In this document: positions 47,249 to 56,156 of the stretch, one piece after another
How positions within the stretch are numbered: the stretch's first letter is position 1
How the letters are laid out: each line of letters begins with the position of its first letter
Assembly (NCBI GenBank): GCA_027686065.1
Contig: JAQCTH010000002.1
Coordinates: 1 to 64,000, forward strand
Direction of reading: 5' to 3'
Length of the DNA: 64,000 bases
Origin: Clostridiaceae bacterium AF10-41
GTDB lineage: Bacteria > Bacillota > Clostridia > Clostridiales > Clostridiaceae
Made by a program: the position numbers and the translations under genes
The notes under the pieces: generated by a model
The model's input: the letters and a program-made list of their open reading frames with translations, nothing else
What the model was told of the DNA's origin: nothing
Database searches by the model: none

Positions 47249-50200
47249 TTAACTTATCTTACTTCTTCTTAAGAATAGGTAAACTCCTCCTAATGCTGTT
47301 ATTACTCCAACTATAATTATAGCCCTTGAATCAAATTTATTTCCTGTATTAGGTAAAACATTTAATACCTTATCTATAATTTTTTCTGATTCATTTTTAA
47401 CTGTAAAGTTTTGTGTCTCTGGAGATTTCACTTTAATTTCTAATTGTTCGTTACCTAAAATATATCCCTTAGGAGCCTTTGTTTCTTTAATAATATACTC
47501 ACCGTAATCTATATTACTAAATGTTACAAGTCCATCTTCTTTAGAAACTTCTTTAGAAATCACATTACCCTCTCTATCATATAAAGTGAATTCTGCTCCT
47601 TTAAGAAATTTCCCTTTCATATCAGTTTTAGTTATTATAACTACTCCTTTAATCTTATTATTTATTACTTTATAGTCATACACTTTCTGATTTTTATCTA
47701 TAAATACATTTATTACGCCTTTTGAAGCTATATATCCCTCTGGTGCCTTTGTTTCTTTTATTATATATCTACCATAAATAAGATTTTCAAATAAAACAAC
47801 CCCATCTTCTCCTGATGATAATTTATCAATTTCTTTGCCTTCCATATCGTATAATGTGAATTCTGAATCCTTAAGAACCTTTTTATTATCATCTAATTTT
47901 ATTATTTTAACAGAACCTCTTATTTTATTATTAGATATACTTTCTGGATTTGCCTTTACAGTTATTTCATTTTCTTTTATTTCCGCCTTTAATTCTTCCT
48001 CTGAAAGAACATATCCTTCTGGTGCTTTTGTTTCTTTTATTATATATCTTCCATATTCTATATTCTTAAATTCTACTTTCCCATCTTTACTACTTATACT
48101 TACTGTTATAGGATTTTCATAATTTGTATCTGTTGATTTGTAAAGTGTGAACTCAGCCCCTTGTAATATTTCTTTGTTTTCTCCTAATTTTGTGAATTCT
48201 ATATTTCCTCTTATTTTTGTATTAGAAATGCTTTCTGGATTTGCTTTTATGATTATTCCATTTTCTTTTATTTCAGCAGTTAATCTTTCTTCTGAAAGAA
48301 TATATCCCTCGGATGCCTTTGTTTCTTTTATTACATACCTACCGTACTCTATATTTTTAAACTCTACTTTTCCACTTTCATCACTTTCAACTACTGATAC
48401 TGGATTTTTATAATCTTCATCGACTTCATTATAAAGTGTAAACTCAGCTCCTTGTAATGCTTCCTTACTTTCTCCTAGCTTTGTAAATTCTATATTTCCT
48501 CTTATTTTTGTATTAGAAATGCTTTCTGGATTTGCTTTTATAGTTGTTCCATTTTCTTTTATTTCAACAGTTAATATTTCTTCTGAAAGAACATATCCTT
48601 CTGGGGCATTTGTCTCTTTTATTGTATATTTACCATATTCTATATTATTGAATTCCACCCTTCCACTTTCATCACTTATAATTACTGCTATAGGATTTTC
48701 ATACCTTATATCTGTTGCTTTATAAAGTGTAAATGTTGCTCCTTGCAATACTTCATTGCTTTCTCCTAGCTTCGTAAATTCTATATTTCCTCTTATCTTC
48801 GTATTAGATATACTTTCTGGATTTGCTTTAATCACCTTTCCATCTTCAGTTATACTAGCATCTAATGTTTTATTTGAAATAACATATCCCTCTGGTGCCT
48901 TTGTTTCTTTAATAATATAGTCGCCATACTCAACATTTTTAAACTCCACTTTTCCCACTTCATTACTTATAGCTACCATCAACGGATTTTGGTAATCAAT
49001 ATCTGACTTACTGTAAAGCGTAAACTCAGCATCTTTAATAGTTTTACCATTTTCTCCAAACTTAAAGAATTCTATTTCACCTGTAATAATTCTATTTTTA
49101 TAATTATAGGATATATTCTTTTTATCTTCACTATTTTTAATCTGGAACCTATATACTTCATTTCCTAAAATATATCCTGTAGGTGCTTGCTTTTCCCTAA
49201 CATAATAATCTATGTCAAATTTTAATTTATCAAATACTATTTCTCCATTACCTTCTGTTGGTTGTGAAGTTCTTATGACATTTTGATATCTATCAAGTAA
49301 TTCAAATACTGCACCTTGTAATCTTATATTTTCATTATTACTCTTTACCTTTATAACTTTAATACTACCAGTTTCACCAATACCACCACCACCGGCGCCT
49401 TGAAATATAACCTCAACATTTCCTGAACTTGATGATTCAATTAATCCAGTTCCTTTGAAAGATATAGAGTTAGTAAATGGAGTTTTCTTTTTATCTACTA
49501 CATTAGTTCTAAAAGTTAATATATAAGCGTCTTCTCTCTTACCTGGCAATATAAAGTTAAATTCTCTTGTGGAAACATTATACTTTACATTATCTTTTCC
49601 TAAACTGATCTCCTCTCCTCTTTCTAGCTTCCCATCTTGTTTTAAAACTTGCTTATACAATTTTACAGAAGTAGTATCTAATTCAAGTCCCTCTTGAAGA
49701 TTATCTGTAAGAACAATATCTGTGATAGGAACCTTATTAGAGTTAAATGTTACATTCCAATCAATATAAGAATTTCCTCTAGTATAGTCAGCTTTTTTAT
49801 CAATTAAGGTATTCTTTATTTTTCCTATTCCCGTACTTTCTACTCCACTAGGCACCAAATCTGTTATTAGCTTTGCAGTATTTCTTATTTCCTTTTCTCC
49901 ATTATTATTAAATATAGAAGTATCTGTAATTCTAGTTTTAAAAGTTATTACTTGCTCATTATTTATTTCACTTGGAAAATTATAAGTTAATGTTCTAGTA
50001 CTTTCATCATAGGTATAATTTAATTTATCTGCAATACCACCATTAAGCATAACAGAATCCACAACAAACTCTTGTCCTTTATTTATAGTATCTAAAACTT
50101 TAGCATTAGGAAGTTTCATCTTATTTTTATTAACAACAATCCTCCATGTAACTTCTCTTGTAATATAATTATAATCTTGACTAATCTTATTTATCACTTC

Positions 50201-51946
50201 ACTTTGGACCCTTTGAGTTCCTTGGGATTTTGAAGTTATAATATTATCTCCTGTTAATTTAGCTTCATTATAATAATTCTGATCTTTATTTCCTGCATAC
50301 ACATTACTATCTGTTACTCTCGTCCTAAATGTCATTACATAGGGCTCATTAATATCACTATTAAAACTATAAGTTAATGTTCCTGTTTTCTGTTTGTCTC
50401 CACTCTCTGCCTTCAAATAATTAAAACTTCCTCCTGGAGTGCTTTTATCTATAGATGCCGATCCTTCTACATATTCTTGACCAACTCTTATTTCATCGCT
50501 AACAATAGCATTTTTTATTAATATCTTATTAGTATTTATAGTAATTTTCCATGTAATTTCCCCTGTAGCTGCATTGTATCCTATACCTTGTTTATTAATG
50601 ATGCTACTCGGTACTCCTACTCCCTTAGTATCTGATGCATTACTTGGAACACCGCTTCCAGTTAAGGTTACTTTATTGTTATAAGTTTTTCCAGTATTAG
50701 AGTTATAAGCTGCTTCATCTGTTACTTCTGTAGAAAATTCTATTTTATGTGGCTCATTGATAGCGCCTGGGAAAGTGTATATAAACTTTTGCCCGTCTAT
50801 ACTATAATTACTATTTGTTTCAATTCCATCTACCTTAACACTTTCTGGTACAAATGTTAATCCGGCAGGTATATCATCTACAGTTACAGCATTTGGTATA
50901 TTTTGAGAATTATTATTTACATAAATACTCCAATTAATTCTTTTTGTCACTGCATCATACTTCCCATCTTTTCTAACAAAATCAGTTTTTATTCCAACTG
51001 ATGCTTCATTAGAGTTTACAGAAGTTCCATCATGCTTAAAAATTGCTGTGTTATATTGATATATTGTAGCTCCTTCATCTTCAGAAAGTTTTGGATCTGT
51101 TACTTTCGTTTTAAAGGTAATTATTTGAGTTGTTTCTATAATATTTGGGAAATTATAAGTTAATTTTTTGCTACTTAAATCATAATTGTAATTTGCCTCT
51201 TGAGGGGTAGCTCCATTTATTTTAACTGAATTAGGTACGAATTCTTGACCATTTTGTATATCATCAATGACTTGAGCACCATATACTTTAACATTTTCTG
51301 GATTAACTGTTAACTTCCAAGTTATTTCATTTCTTGAAGCATCATATGACCCTTCCTTTTTGATAGAAGCATTAGGAATTTCAGGTTGTTCAAAATCTAC
51401 GTTAATTATTATGGGCTCTGAATTTCCTCCAACTTCAAATTTAATAGGTATTGGATTATTATTTCCAATTTCATCAATATTAAATTGAGTATCTATATAA
51501 AAATACCCTGATATATTAGAATTATTTTCGGCAAATTCATTAAATGTAATAACAACTGCTCCGTCAGTATTTATTACAACATTTGCAATAGTTTCTCCAT
51601 TTTCAAGATTGATGGGGAAATTTAGTATACCTATTATTTGGATTTCCTTAGGTATTTGCATCACATAGGTATCACCCTTTTTTACTACTTCTTCATTTGG
51701 TATAGCAAACTTATAGGTCAGTTTAACCTCTGCATTTTTACTTATAGGATTTGATGAATCATTTATTGGCTTTCCATTTTCATCTGTTAAACTCACTTCA
51801 GTTATAAAATTAAATTTGCCTGTAATATCTGTAGCATTGGCGGATAATGTAGGAATGATCGAGAAGAATTGAAATAGCATAGCAATAAATGCTATAAAAT
51901 TAAATAATTTTTTCCTTGGCTTAGTTTTCTGTTTTTCTCTGTTCAT
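47249..51946 (-). CDS. LPXTG-anchored repeat adhesin (collagen-binding-type and SpaA-type modules)
   Basis: A 1565-residue surface protein. Residues 1-38 are a Sec signal peptide. A first beta-sandwich (about 40-185) is followed by five related modules of about 130 residues (about 195-845), each starting like YDASRNEITWKLTV and holding QEFVPNSVKI and LTYNFP, typical of collagen-binding-fold adhesin domains. Seven SpaA/Cna-B-type modules follow (859 to about 1515) with KETKAPEGY boxes holding the isopeptide Glu and a Lys near each start. The sorting signal is LPNTG (1531-1535), a hydrophobic helix and RRSK. It sits right downstream of a terminator-ended small unit. No sortase gene is in the window. 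Ligand is unknown. Confidence 0.93.
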   Translation of the reverse strand: MNREKQKTKPRKKLFNFIAFIAMLFQFFSIIPTLSANATDITGKFNFITEVSLTDENGKPINDSSNPISKNAEVKLTYKFAIPNEEVVKKGDTYVMQIPKEIQIIGILNFPINLENGETIANVVINTDGAVVITFNEFAENNSNISGYFYIDTQFNIDEIGNNNPIPIKFEVGGNSEPIIINVDFEQPEIPNASIKKEGSYDASRNEITWKLTVNPENVKVYGAQVIDDIQNGQEFVPNSVKINGATPQEANYNYDLSSKKLTYNFPNIIETTQIITFKTKVTDPKLSEDEGATIYQYNTAIFKHDGTSVNSNEASVGIKTDFVRKDGKYDAVTKRINWSIYVNNNSQNIPNAVTVDDIPAGLTFVPESVKVDGIETNSNYSIDGQKFIYTFPGAINEPHKIEFSTEVTDEAAYNSNTGKTYNNKVTLTGSGVPSNASDTKGVGVPSSIINKQGIGYNAATGEITWKITINTNKILIKNAIVSDEIRVGQEYVEGSASIDKSTPGGSFNYLKAESGDKQKTGTLTYSFNSDINEPYVMTFRTRVTDSNVYAGNKDQNYYNEAKLTGDNIITSKSQGTQRVQSEVINKISQDYNYITREVTWRIVVNKNKMKLPNAKVLDTINKGQEFVVDSVMLNGGIADKLNYTYDESTRTLTYNFPSEINNEQVITFKTRITDTSIFNNNGEKEIRNTAKLITDLVPSGVESTGIGKIKNTLIDKKADYTRGNSYIDWNVTFNSNKVPITDIVLTDNLQEGLELDTTSVKLYKQVLKQDGKLERGEEISLGKDNVKYNVSTREFNFILPGKREDAYILTFRTNVVDKKKTPFTNSISFKGTGLIESSSSGNVEVIFQGAGGGGIGETGSIKVIKVKSNNENIRLQGAVFELLDRYQNVIRTSQPTEGNGEIVFDKLKFDIDYYVREKQAPTGYILGNEVYRFQIKNSEDKKNISYNYKNRIITGEIEFFKFGENGKTIKDAEFTLYSKSDIDYQNPLMVAISNEVGKVEFKNVEYGDYIIKETKAPEGYVISNKTLDASITEDGKVIKANPESISNTKIRGNIEFTKLGESNEVLQGATFTLYKATDIRYENPIAVIISDESGRVEFNNIEYGKYTIKETNAPEGYVLSEEILTVEIKENGTTIKANPESISNTKIRGNIEFTKLGESKEALQGAEFTLYNEVDEDYKNPVSVVESDESGKVEFKNIEYGRYVIKETKASEGYILSEERLTAEIKENGIIIKANPESISNTKIRGNIEFTKLGENKEILQGAEFTLYKSTDTNYENPITVSISSKDGKVEFKNIEYGRYIIKETKAPEGYVLSEEELKAEIKENEITVKANPESISNNKIRGSVKIIKLDDNKKVLKDSEFTLYDMEGKEIDKLSSGEDGVVLFENLIYGRYIIKETKAPEGYIASKGVINVFIDKNQKVYDYKVINNKIKGVVIITKTDMKGKFLKGAEFTLYDREGNVISKEVSKEDGLVTFSNIDYGEYIIKETKAPKGYILGNEQLEIKVKSPETQNFTVKNESEKIIDKVLNVLPNTGNKFDSRAIIIVGVITALGGVYLFLRRSKIS
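47930..48850 (-). repeat. Tandem 291-bp coding repeats in the adhesin gene
   Basis: Near-identical units encode successive SpaA-type modules; for example the block ATTAGAAATGCTTTCTGGAT (plus strand) recurs at 48221 and 48512, exactly 291 bp (97 codons) apart. Neighbouring copies are more diverged. Copy number could change by recombination. Confidence 0.85.
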
Positions 51947-51971
51947 AAAAGACCCCTTCCATAATTATTTT

Positions 51972-52058
51972 TTAAAATAAAAAAACCGACCTTAATTTAA
52001 TCAAGGTCGGTTGCACTACTGACTCCGTATATACAAGTGCCCAAATTAGTATATACAT
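51972..52058 (-). CDS. Possible 28-residue hydrophobic peptide upstream of the adhesin
   Basis: An ATG at 52056-52058 with AAGGAG 6 nt upstream opens a 28-codon frame. The N-terminal half (MYILIWALVY) is hydrophobic; the C-terminal half is encoded by the terminator hairpin. A promoter-like TTTACT-17-TAAAAT lies upstream near 52095-52130. It could be a leader peptide, a small membrane toxin or chance. I do not recognise it as a known toxin family. Confidence 0.35.
   Translation of the reverse strand: MYILIWALVYTESVVQPTLIKLRSVFLF
51979..52011 (-). terminator. Strong terminator 35 nt upstream of the adhesin start
   Basis: A perfect 9-bp GC-rich stem ACCGACCTT/AAGGTCGGT with a 9-nt loop is followed on the minus strand by seven T. 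It should stop transcripts coming from the short leader unit before the adhesin gene, unless read-through occurs. Confidence 0.9.
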
Positions 52059-52177
52059 CAACATCTCCTTAAAAATCTCGAACAATTTATTTATTAAAAA
52101 TAATTTTACCATAAATTGTATTTTTAGTAAATTGTTTGAAAGGGTTATTGTTAAACTTTTATTTTATTATTTTGTTT

Positions 52178-53242
52178 TTATTTAGCTATAATATCTTCTA
52201 TTATATTAGAAATATCATTATAATCCTCTACCCATATAATATTTATTCCTAACTGTTCAAAGGATTTTTCGTGTAAATCATTATTTATAATATTTACTTT
52301 TTTTAAGATATCATTATTTATATTTATATCATTTGAATCATATTTAAAGTTTTTTCTTCTCATGATTGCATAATGTTTTTTCATCTTATTCTTTCTATTA
52401 GCTATGGATAAAATTCTTCTTAAATTAGGATCTGTTAATGATAATCCTATCATTAATGTAGTGTTTTCTCTAAGAAAATTTAGTTGTGTTATATTGGTCC
52501 ATGAATAAGGATCATTATATAAACTATGATATCTATCTTCTGAGAATACTAATAAGCTCTCATATAGCTTTTCATATTGACTTGGGTGACGTGGCAAAAA
52601 ACCATGCACATGATAAATCCCTAATTTATCTGAGGTCGTATAATCCAGTTCACTATATAGGGAATGATACTGAATGTTATATTTATCAAAATTGTCTTCT
52701 AATAAATCATCAAAATTATATGTGACAATAGCTTTAACTCCTACCCCAGCCCTTCTTTTTAAACATAATTTTGAAATGCTATCTAATAATTTTGAGTTTC
52801 CATTATCTCCGCTTATATTTTTATATAATAAGTTAGCTAAACTTTCTTCAAAAGAATCTCCCAATGTAGCTTTTATAAATGCTGATTGAAGCAATGGGGA
52901 TTTATTATTTACCTCTTTAATTTGCTTGATTATAAAGTCTGCCTCCTGAGAAGTTATTTTAATATTTTTTTGCTCTAACTCCTTCATTATCATAAGTATC
53001 AATAAGTCAGACATTAAATCATTCCAATCACCTATGCCTGCATCTTTCGATATACCAGCACCTAAAAATAATGCTAGTTCATCTTTTTTATAAATATTTT
53101 TTATCTCATTAATTCTTTCTTTTCTTAGCTCTTTCCAATTATCATTATCATGTATTAATCCCTTATTAACTAAATCATTTACTGTATATTCATGATTATA
53201 TACATCTTTAATTAAACTTCTAGTATCACTTTCACTTTTCAT
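52178..53242 (-). CDS. Orphan SIR2-like NADase-fold protein, possible antiphage effector
   Basis: A 354-residue soluble protein. Residues 1-45 are a helical lead. The SIR2-type Rossmann core has LFLGAGISKDAGIGDW (NAD-binding), TYNFDDLLE, the catalytic His in YHVHGFLP and a late LMIGLSLTDPNLRR. The zinc Cys pairs of true deacetylase sirtuins are missing. Such SIR2_2-type domains act as NAD-depleting effectors in several phage defence systems (Thoeris ThsA, DSR, SIR2-pAgo). Here no partner gene (TIR, pAgo, HerA) is adjacent. Defence is inferred from the fold only. Confidence 0.82.
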   Translation of the reverse strand: MKSESDTRSLIKDVYNHEYTVNDLVNKGLIHDNDNWKELRKERINEIKNIYKKDELALFLGAGISKDAGIGDWNDLMSDLLILMIMKELEQKNIKITSQEADFIIKQIKEVNNKSPLLQSAFIKATLGDSFEESLANLLYKNISGDNGNSKLLDSISKLCLKRRAGVGVKAIVTYNFDDLLEDNFDKYNIQYHSLYSELDYTTSDKLGIYHVHGFLPRHPSQYEKLYESLLVFSEDRYHSLYNDPYSWTNITQLNFLRENTTLMIGLSLTDPNLRRILSIANRKNKMKKHYAIMRRKNFKYDSNDININNDILKKVNIINNDLHEKSFEQLGINIIWVEDYNDISNIIEDIIAK

Positions 53243-53415
53243 GGCTTAGTACTCTCTTTCTAAATAGGCTTAGTATTAATTTATGCTTTAGTGTTAAATA
53301 AGTATTTTCATATTAATAAATTTATTTTAAATCTAATTTAGTTAGAGTAAGTTTCAGTAATAATTTTGGTCTTATTTGCCTTAATAATATATGTCATTAT
53401 ATAGACTATTAGTCA

Positions 53416-54009
53416 TTACTTAGATTCTTTATATACTACCATTTTATTATTAATATCTTCTTCACAAGAACGCATAGCTAGTATCGTTTCTTCAAATAAC
53501 TTATCAAGCTCCCATCCTAAACTCTCTGCCCCTTGCTTAATTACATCACGAGAGCATCCCGCTGCAAACTTTTTGTCCTTAAACTTCTTTTTAATACTTG
53601 AAATCTCCATATCCATAACACTTTTAGATGGTCTCATTCTTGCAGCAGCACCAATTAATCCTGTAAGTTCATCAACTGCAAATAAAACTTTTTCCATTTG
53701 ATGTTCAGGTTTAGGTTGTGGCTTTGAACAAAGACCATATCCATGGCTGGCTACAGCTCTAATTAATCTTTCATCAATTCCACACTCTCTCATAATTTCT
53801 TGTGTTTTACTGCAATGTTCTTCTGGATACATTTCGAAATCTAAATCATGCAGTAATCCTACATTAGCCCAAAAATCAGATTCTTCTTCATATCCTAACT
53901 TTATTGCAAAATATCTCATAGCACCTTCAACTGTTAAAGCATGCTGGATATGGAATTCTTCCTTATTATATTCTGTAAGCAATTTCCATGCTTCTTCTCT
54001 TGTTATCAT
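53416..54009 (-). CDS. HD-domain hydrolase
   Basis: A 197-residue soluble protein with an HD phosphohydrolase domain: an early His in FHIQHALTVEGAMRYFA, the HD doublet in VGLLHDLDFEMYPEEHC, and a later His/Asp pair in VASHGYGL and FAVDELTGLI. These ligands suggest a metal-dependent phosphatase or nuclease-like enzyme on nucleotides; the substrate is unknown. It is a single gene between the SIR2-like gene and pepA, with a GGAGG site before the ATG. Confidence 0.85.
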   Translation of the reverse strand: MITREEAWKLLTEYNKEEFHIQHALTVEGAMRYFAIKLGYEEESDFWANVGLLHDLDFEMYPEEHCSKTQEIMRECGIDERLIRAVASHGYGLCSKPQPKPEHQMEKVLFAVDELTGLIGAAARMRPSKSVMDMEISSIKKKFKDKKFAAGCSRDVIKQGAESLGWELDKLFEETILAMRSCEEDINNKMVVYKESK

Positions 54010-54212
54010 TTCATTTCCTCCCTTTATATTTTGTAATTTTGAACTTCAAATAATTTTATAAAAATAACCTAATACTTTTATAAACTGCTCACTTCCCTTA
54101 TTATATTTATTCATAATTATAACACTTATATAAATAACTGTATATTTATTATAGATATTTATTGATATAATAGTAATTGTAAACACACTATATTAATAAT
54201 CTTATAAATTTT

Positions 54213-54244
54213 GAGGGTATGCATAATAATATATACATACCCTC
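54213..54244. terminator. Hairpin between pepA and the HD gene
   Basis: A perfect 9-bp stem GAGGGTATG/CATACCCTC with a 14-nt loop, 25 nt after the pepA stop. The T-rich tail is on the plus strand; on the minus strand (pepA direction) the tail is poor, so efficiency is uncertain. Confidence 0.5.
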
Positions 54245-54268
54245 TTCTTATTAACTAAAATAATTTTT

Positions 54269-55744
54269 TTATTTACTTCTTCTCTTAACTAACTCATATA
54301 ATGTATGAACCGGAGCACCTGTTCCACCTTTAACAGTTAAATCAGTTTTCTTGTCTGCCCAAGCTGTTCCAGCTATATCTAAATGTAACCATGGTTTATT
54401 TTGAACAAACTCTCCTATAAATAATCCTGCTGTAATAGTCCCTGCATTTCTTCCTGGACTATTATTTAAATCAGCTATTTCTGATTTTACCATTTCCTTA
54501 TATTCATCAAATGATGGTAATTGCCAGAACTTTTCTCCAGTGTAAGCTGAAGCATCCTTAAGCTCTCCATAAAACTTATCATTATTTGTAACAACTGCTG
54601 TTGTTGTATCTCCAAGAGCTACTAAAGCTGCTCCTGTTAAAGTTGCTAAATCAATAACTTCATTTGCATTTTCTTTTTCTATAACATAATTAACAGCATC
54701 TACTAAAGTCAGTCTTCCTTCAGCATCTGTGTTTCTTATTTCTATAGTCTTACCTGCCATACTTCCTATTATATCACCTGGCTTATAAGCTCCTCCAGAA
54801 ATCATATTTTCACAAGCTGCCACAACTGCTACAACATTAACTTTTAATTGTCTATTGGCGATTATAGACATTGCTCCTATAACTGAAGCTGCTCCACCCA
54901 TATCTGATTTCATATCAACCATTCCTGCTGTAGGCTTAATTGAATATCCACCTGAATCATATGTTAAGCCTTTTCCTACAAGACCTAATATTTCTCCTTT
55001 TTGTTCTGGATTACCGAAATATCTCATCACTATAAGTTTAGGTTCTTTTTCTGAAGCCTTTGCTACACTATAAAAAGCTTCCATTTTTAGTTCTTTTATC
55101 TTTTCAACACCATGAACTTCTACTTCAAATCCATTTTGCTTTCCAGCTTTAACTGCTTCTTCTGCTAAAGTTTCTGGATAAAGAACATTTGCAGGTTCAT
55201 TAACTAAGTCCCTTGCTAATATTATTCCTTTTGCAACTTCATTTCCTTCTTCTATAGCTGATACTATTTCTGGGGTTGCTTCCTTTAATCCACATCTTGC
55301 AATTGAAACTGTTAAATCATTTTCTTCCTTTGAATTTGTTTTATATCTATCAAATTTATATCCAGCTAATTGTGCTGCTATTGTCGCATTTTTTACCATT
55401 TCTTCTATTTGTAGCACTTCTGTTTTTGGCAGTCTCAAGAATACTGTGCTAACTTTTAATTCATTTGCTTTTCTTATTGCTTTAGCAGTCACCTTTCTAA
55501 TTGTATCAACTGTTAAATCTTCTTCTTTTCCTAAACCTAACAATATAATAGTTTGAATTGTTTCATTTACATCTAATGTGAATGTATATAAATCACCTTT
55601 TTTTCCATTAAATAAGTTTCTACTTTGAGCTAATAAAATATGTTTATTTAACTCTTCCTTTGGTAAATTAATATTATCTTCAAATAAATAAATTACTTTA
55701 ATATCTCCTTGCGAACAAGTAAAACTTCTATATGATACCTTCAT
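54269..55744 (-). CDS. pepA: Leucyl aminopeptidase, M17 family
   Basis: A 491-residue cytoplasmic dizinc aminopeptidase that trims N-terminal residues from peptides. Metal and catalytic motifs are complete: VGKGLTYDSGGYSIKP (Lys and Asp ligands), KSDMGGAASVIGAM, and the family signature NTDAEGRLTLVDAV. The enzyme normally forms a hexamer. GAGGTGATT lies upstream of the ATG. It is monocistronic as far as the flanks show. Confidence 0.97.
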   Translation of the reverse strand: MKVSYRSFTCSQGDIKVIYLFEDNINLPKEELNKHILLAQSRNLFNGKKGDLYTFTLDVNETIQTIILLGLGKEEDLTVDTIRKVTAKAIRKANELKVSTVFLRLPKTEVLQIEEMVKNATIAAQLAGYKFDRYKTNSKEENDLTVSIARCGLKEATPEIVSAIEEGNEVAKGIILARDLVNEPANVLYPETLAEEAVKAGKQNGFEVEVHGVEKIKELKMEAFYSVAKASEKEPKLIVMRYFGNPEQKGEILGLVGKGLTYDSGGYSIKPTAGMVDMKSDMGGAASVIGAMSIIANRQLKVNVVAVVAACENMISGGAYKPGDIIGSMAGKTIEIRNTDAEGRLTLVDAVNYVIEKENANEVIDLATLTGAALVALGDTTTAVVTNNDKFYGELKDASAYTGEKFWQLPSFDEYKEMVKSEIADLNNSPGRNAGTITAGLFIGEFVQNKPWLHLDIAGTAWADKKTDLTVKGGTGAPVHTLYELVKRRSK

Positions 55745-55904
55745 TTAATCACCTCATCTAAAATATCTTTTAATCATAATAACACTATTATAAAATCTAT
55801 TCAATGGATAATAATTATTATTTGTTTGAAAAAACTTTTATTTTAAGAATTATTTTAATTTATTGTATAAAAATTTTATTTTTGTAAATAATACTAATGT
55901 AGAT

Positions 55905-55968
55905 ACAAAACCTGTTTAATACAGGTCCCATCCCCCATTTATTTATAAAGCGCTTCGGCGCTTTTTTG
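55905..55968 (+). ncRNA. Candidate C-rich small RNA with intrinsic terminator
   Basis: A compact unit without a reading frame: hairpin ACCTGT/ACAGGT (55910-55926), then a C-rich single-stranded stretch TCCCATCCCCC (55926-55936), then a GC stem AAGCGC/GCGCTT with a TTCG tetraloop and six T (55948-55967). The UCCCAUCCCC-type motif is what Firmicute RsaE/RoxS-like RNAs use to bind mRNA ribosome sites. The 5' end and promoter are unclear. Homology to RsaE is not shown. Confidence 0.45.
55947..55967 (+). terminator. TTCG-tetraloop intrinsic terminator
   Basis: Stem AAGCGC/GCGCTT closed by a TTCG tetraloop and followed by a T-run. There is no coding gene upstream on the plus strand, so it must end a short non-coding transcript. 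Confidence 0.8.
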
Positions 55969-56156
55969 CTTTTTAAATTTATTTTTAAATTTAATTTTTT
56001 TTATTTTATTTATAATATGTAAACAATTAATTAGTGATATAATTTATATGAGGTTCTTCTATACAATTATAAATTAAATTTTTTAACCAATCTTTATTAG
56101 TTTGGGTTATTGGAATTATTAAATATATATCGAATTCAGGAGGTAGATAATCTAAA

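Noticed and set aside
47835..48725. Plus-strand open frames opposite the adhesin
   Set aside because: They are antisense shadows of the repetitive coding sequence, without ribosome sites or recognisable domains.
47930..48850. Regular DNA repeats that could suggest a CRISPR array
   Set aside because: The 291-bp periodic units are in frame inside the adhesin gene and encode SpaA-type modules; there are no short repeats with unique spacers.
51947..52177. A c-di-GMP riboswitch upstream of the adhesin
   Set aside because: I found neither the class I nor class II aptamer core; the region is explained by a promoter, a short frame and a terminator.
52178..53242. SIR2 protein as a protein deacetylase
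   Set aside because: The zinc-binding Cys pairs of deacetylase sirtuins are absent and the fold is the SIR2_2 defence-type.
55905..55968. A preQ1 riboswitch
   Set aside because: The hairpin and C-rich stretch do not match the preQ1 core, and the terminator lies about 190 nt from the next gene.
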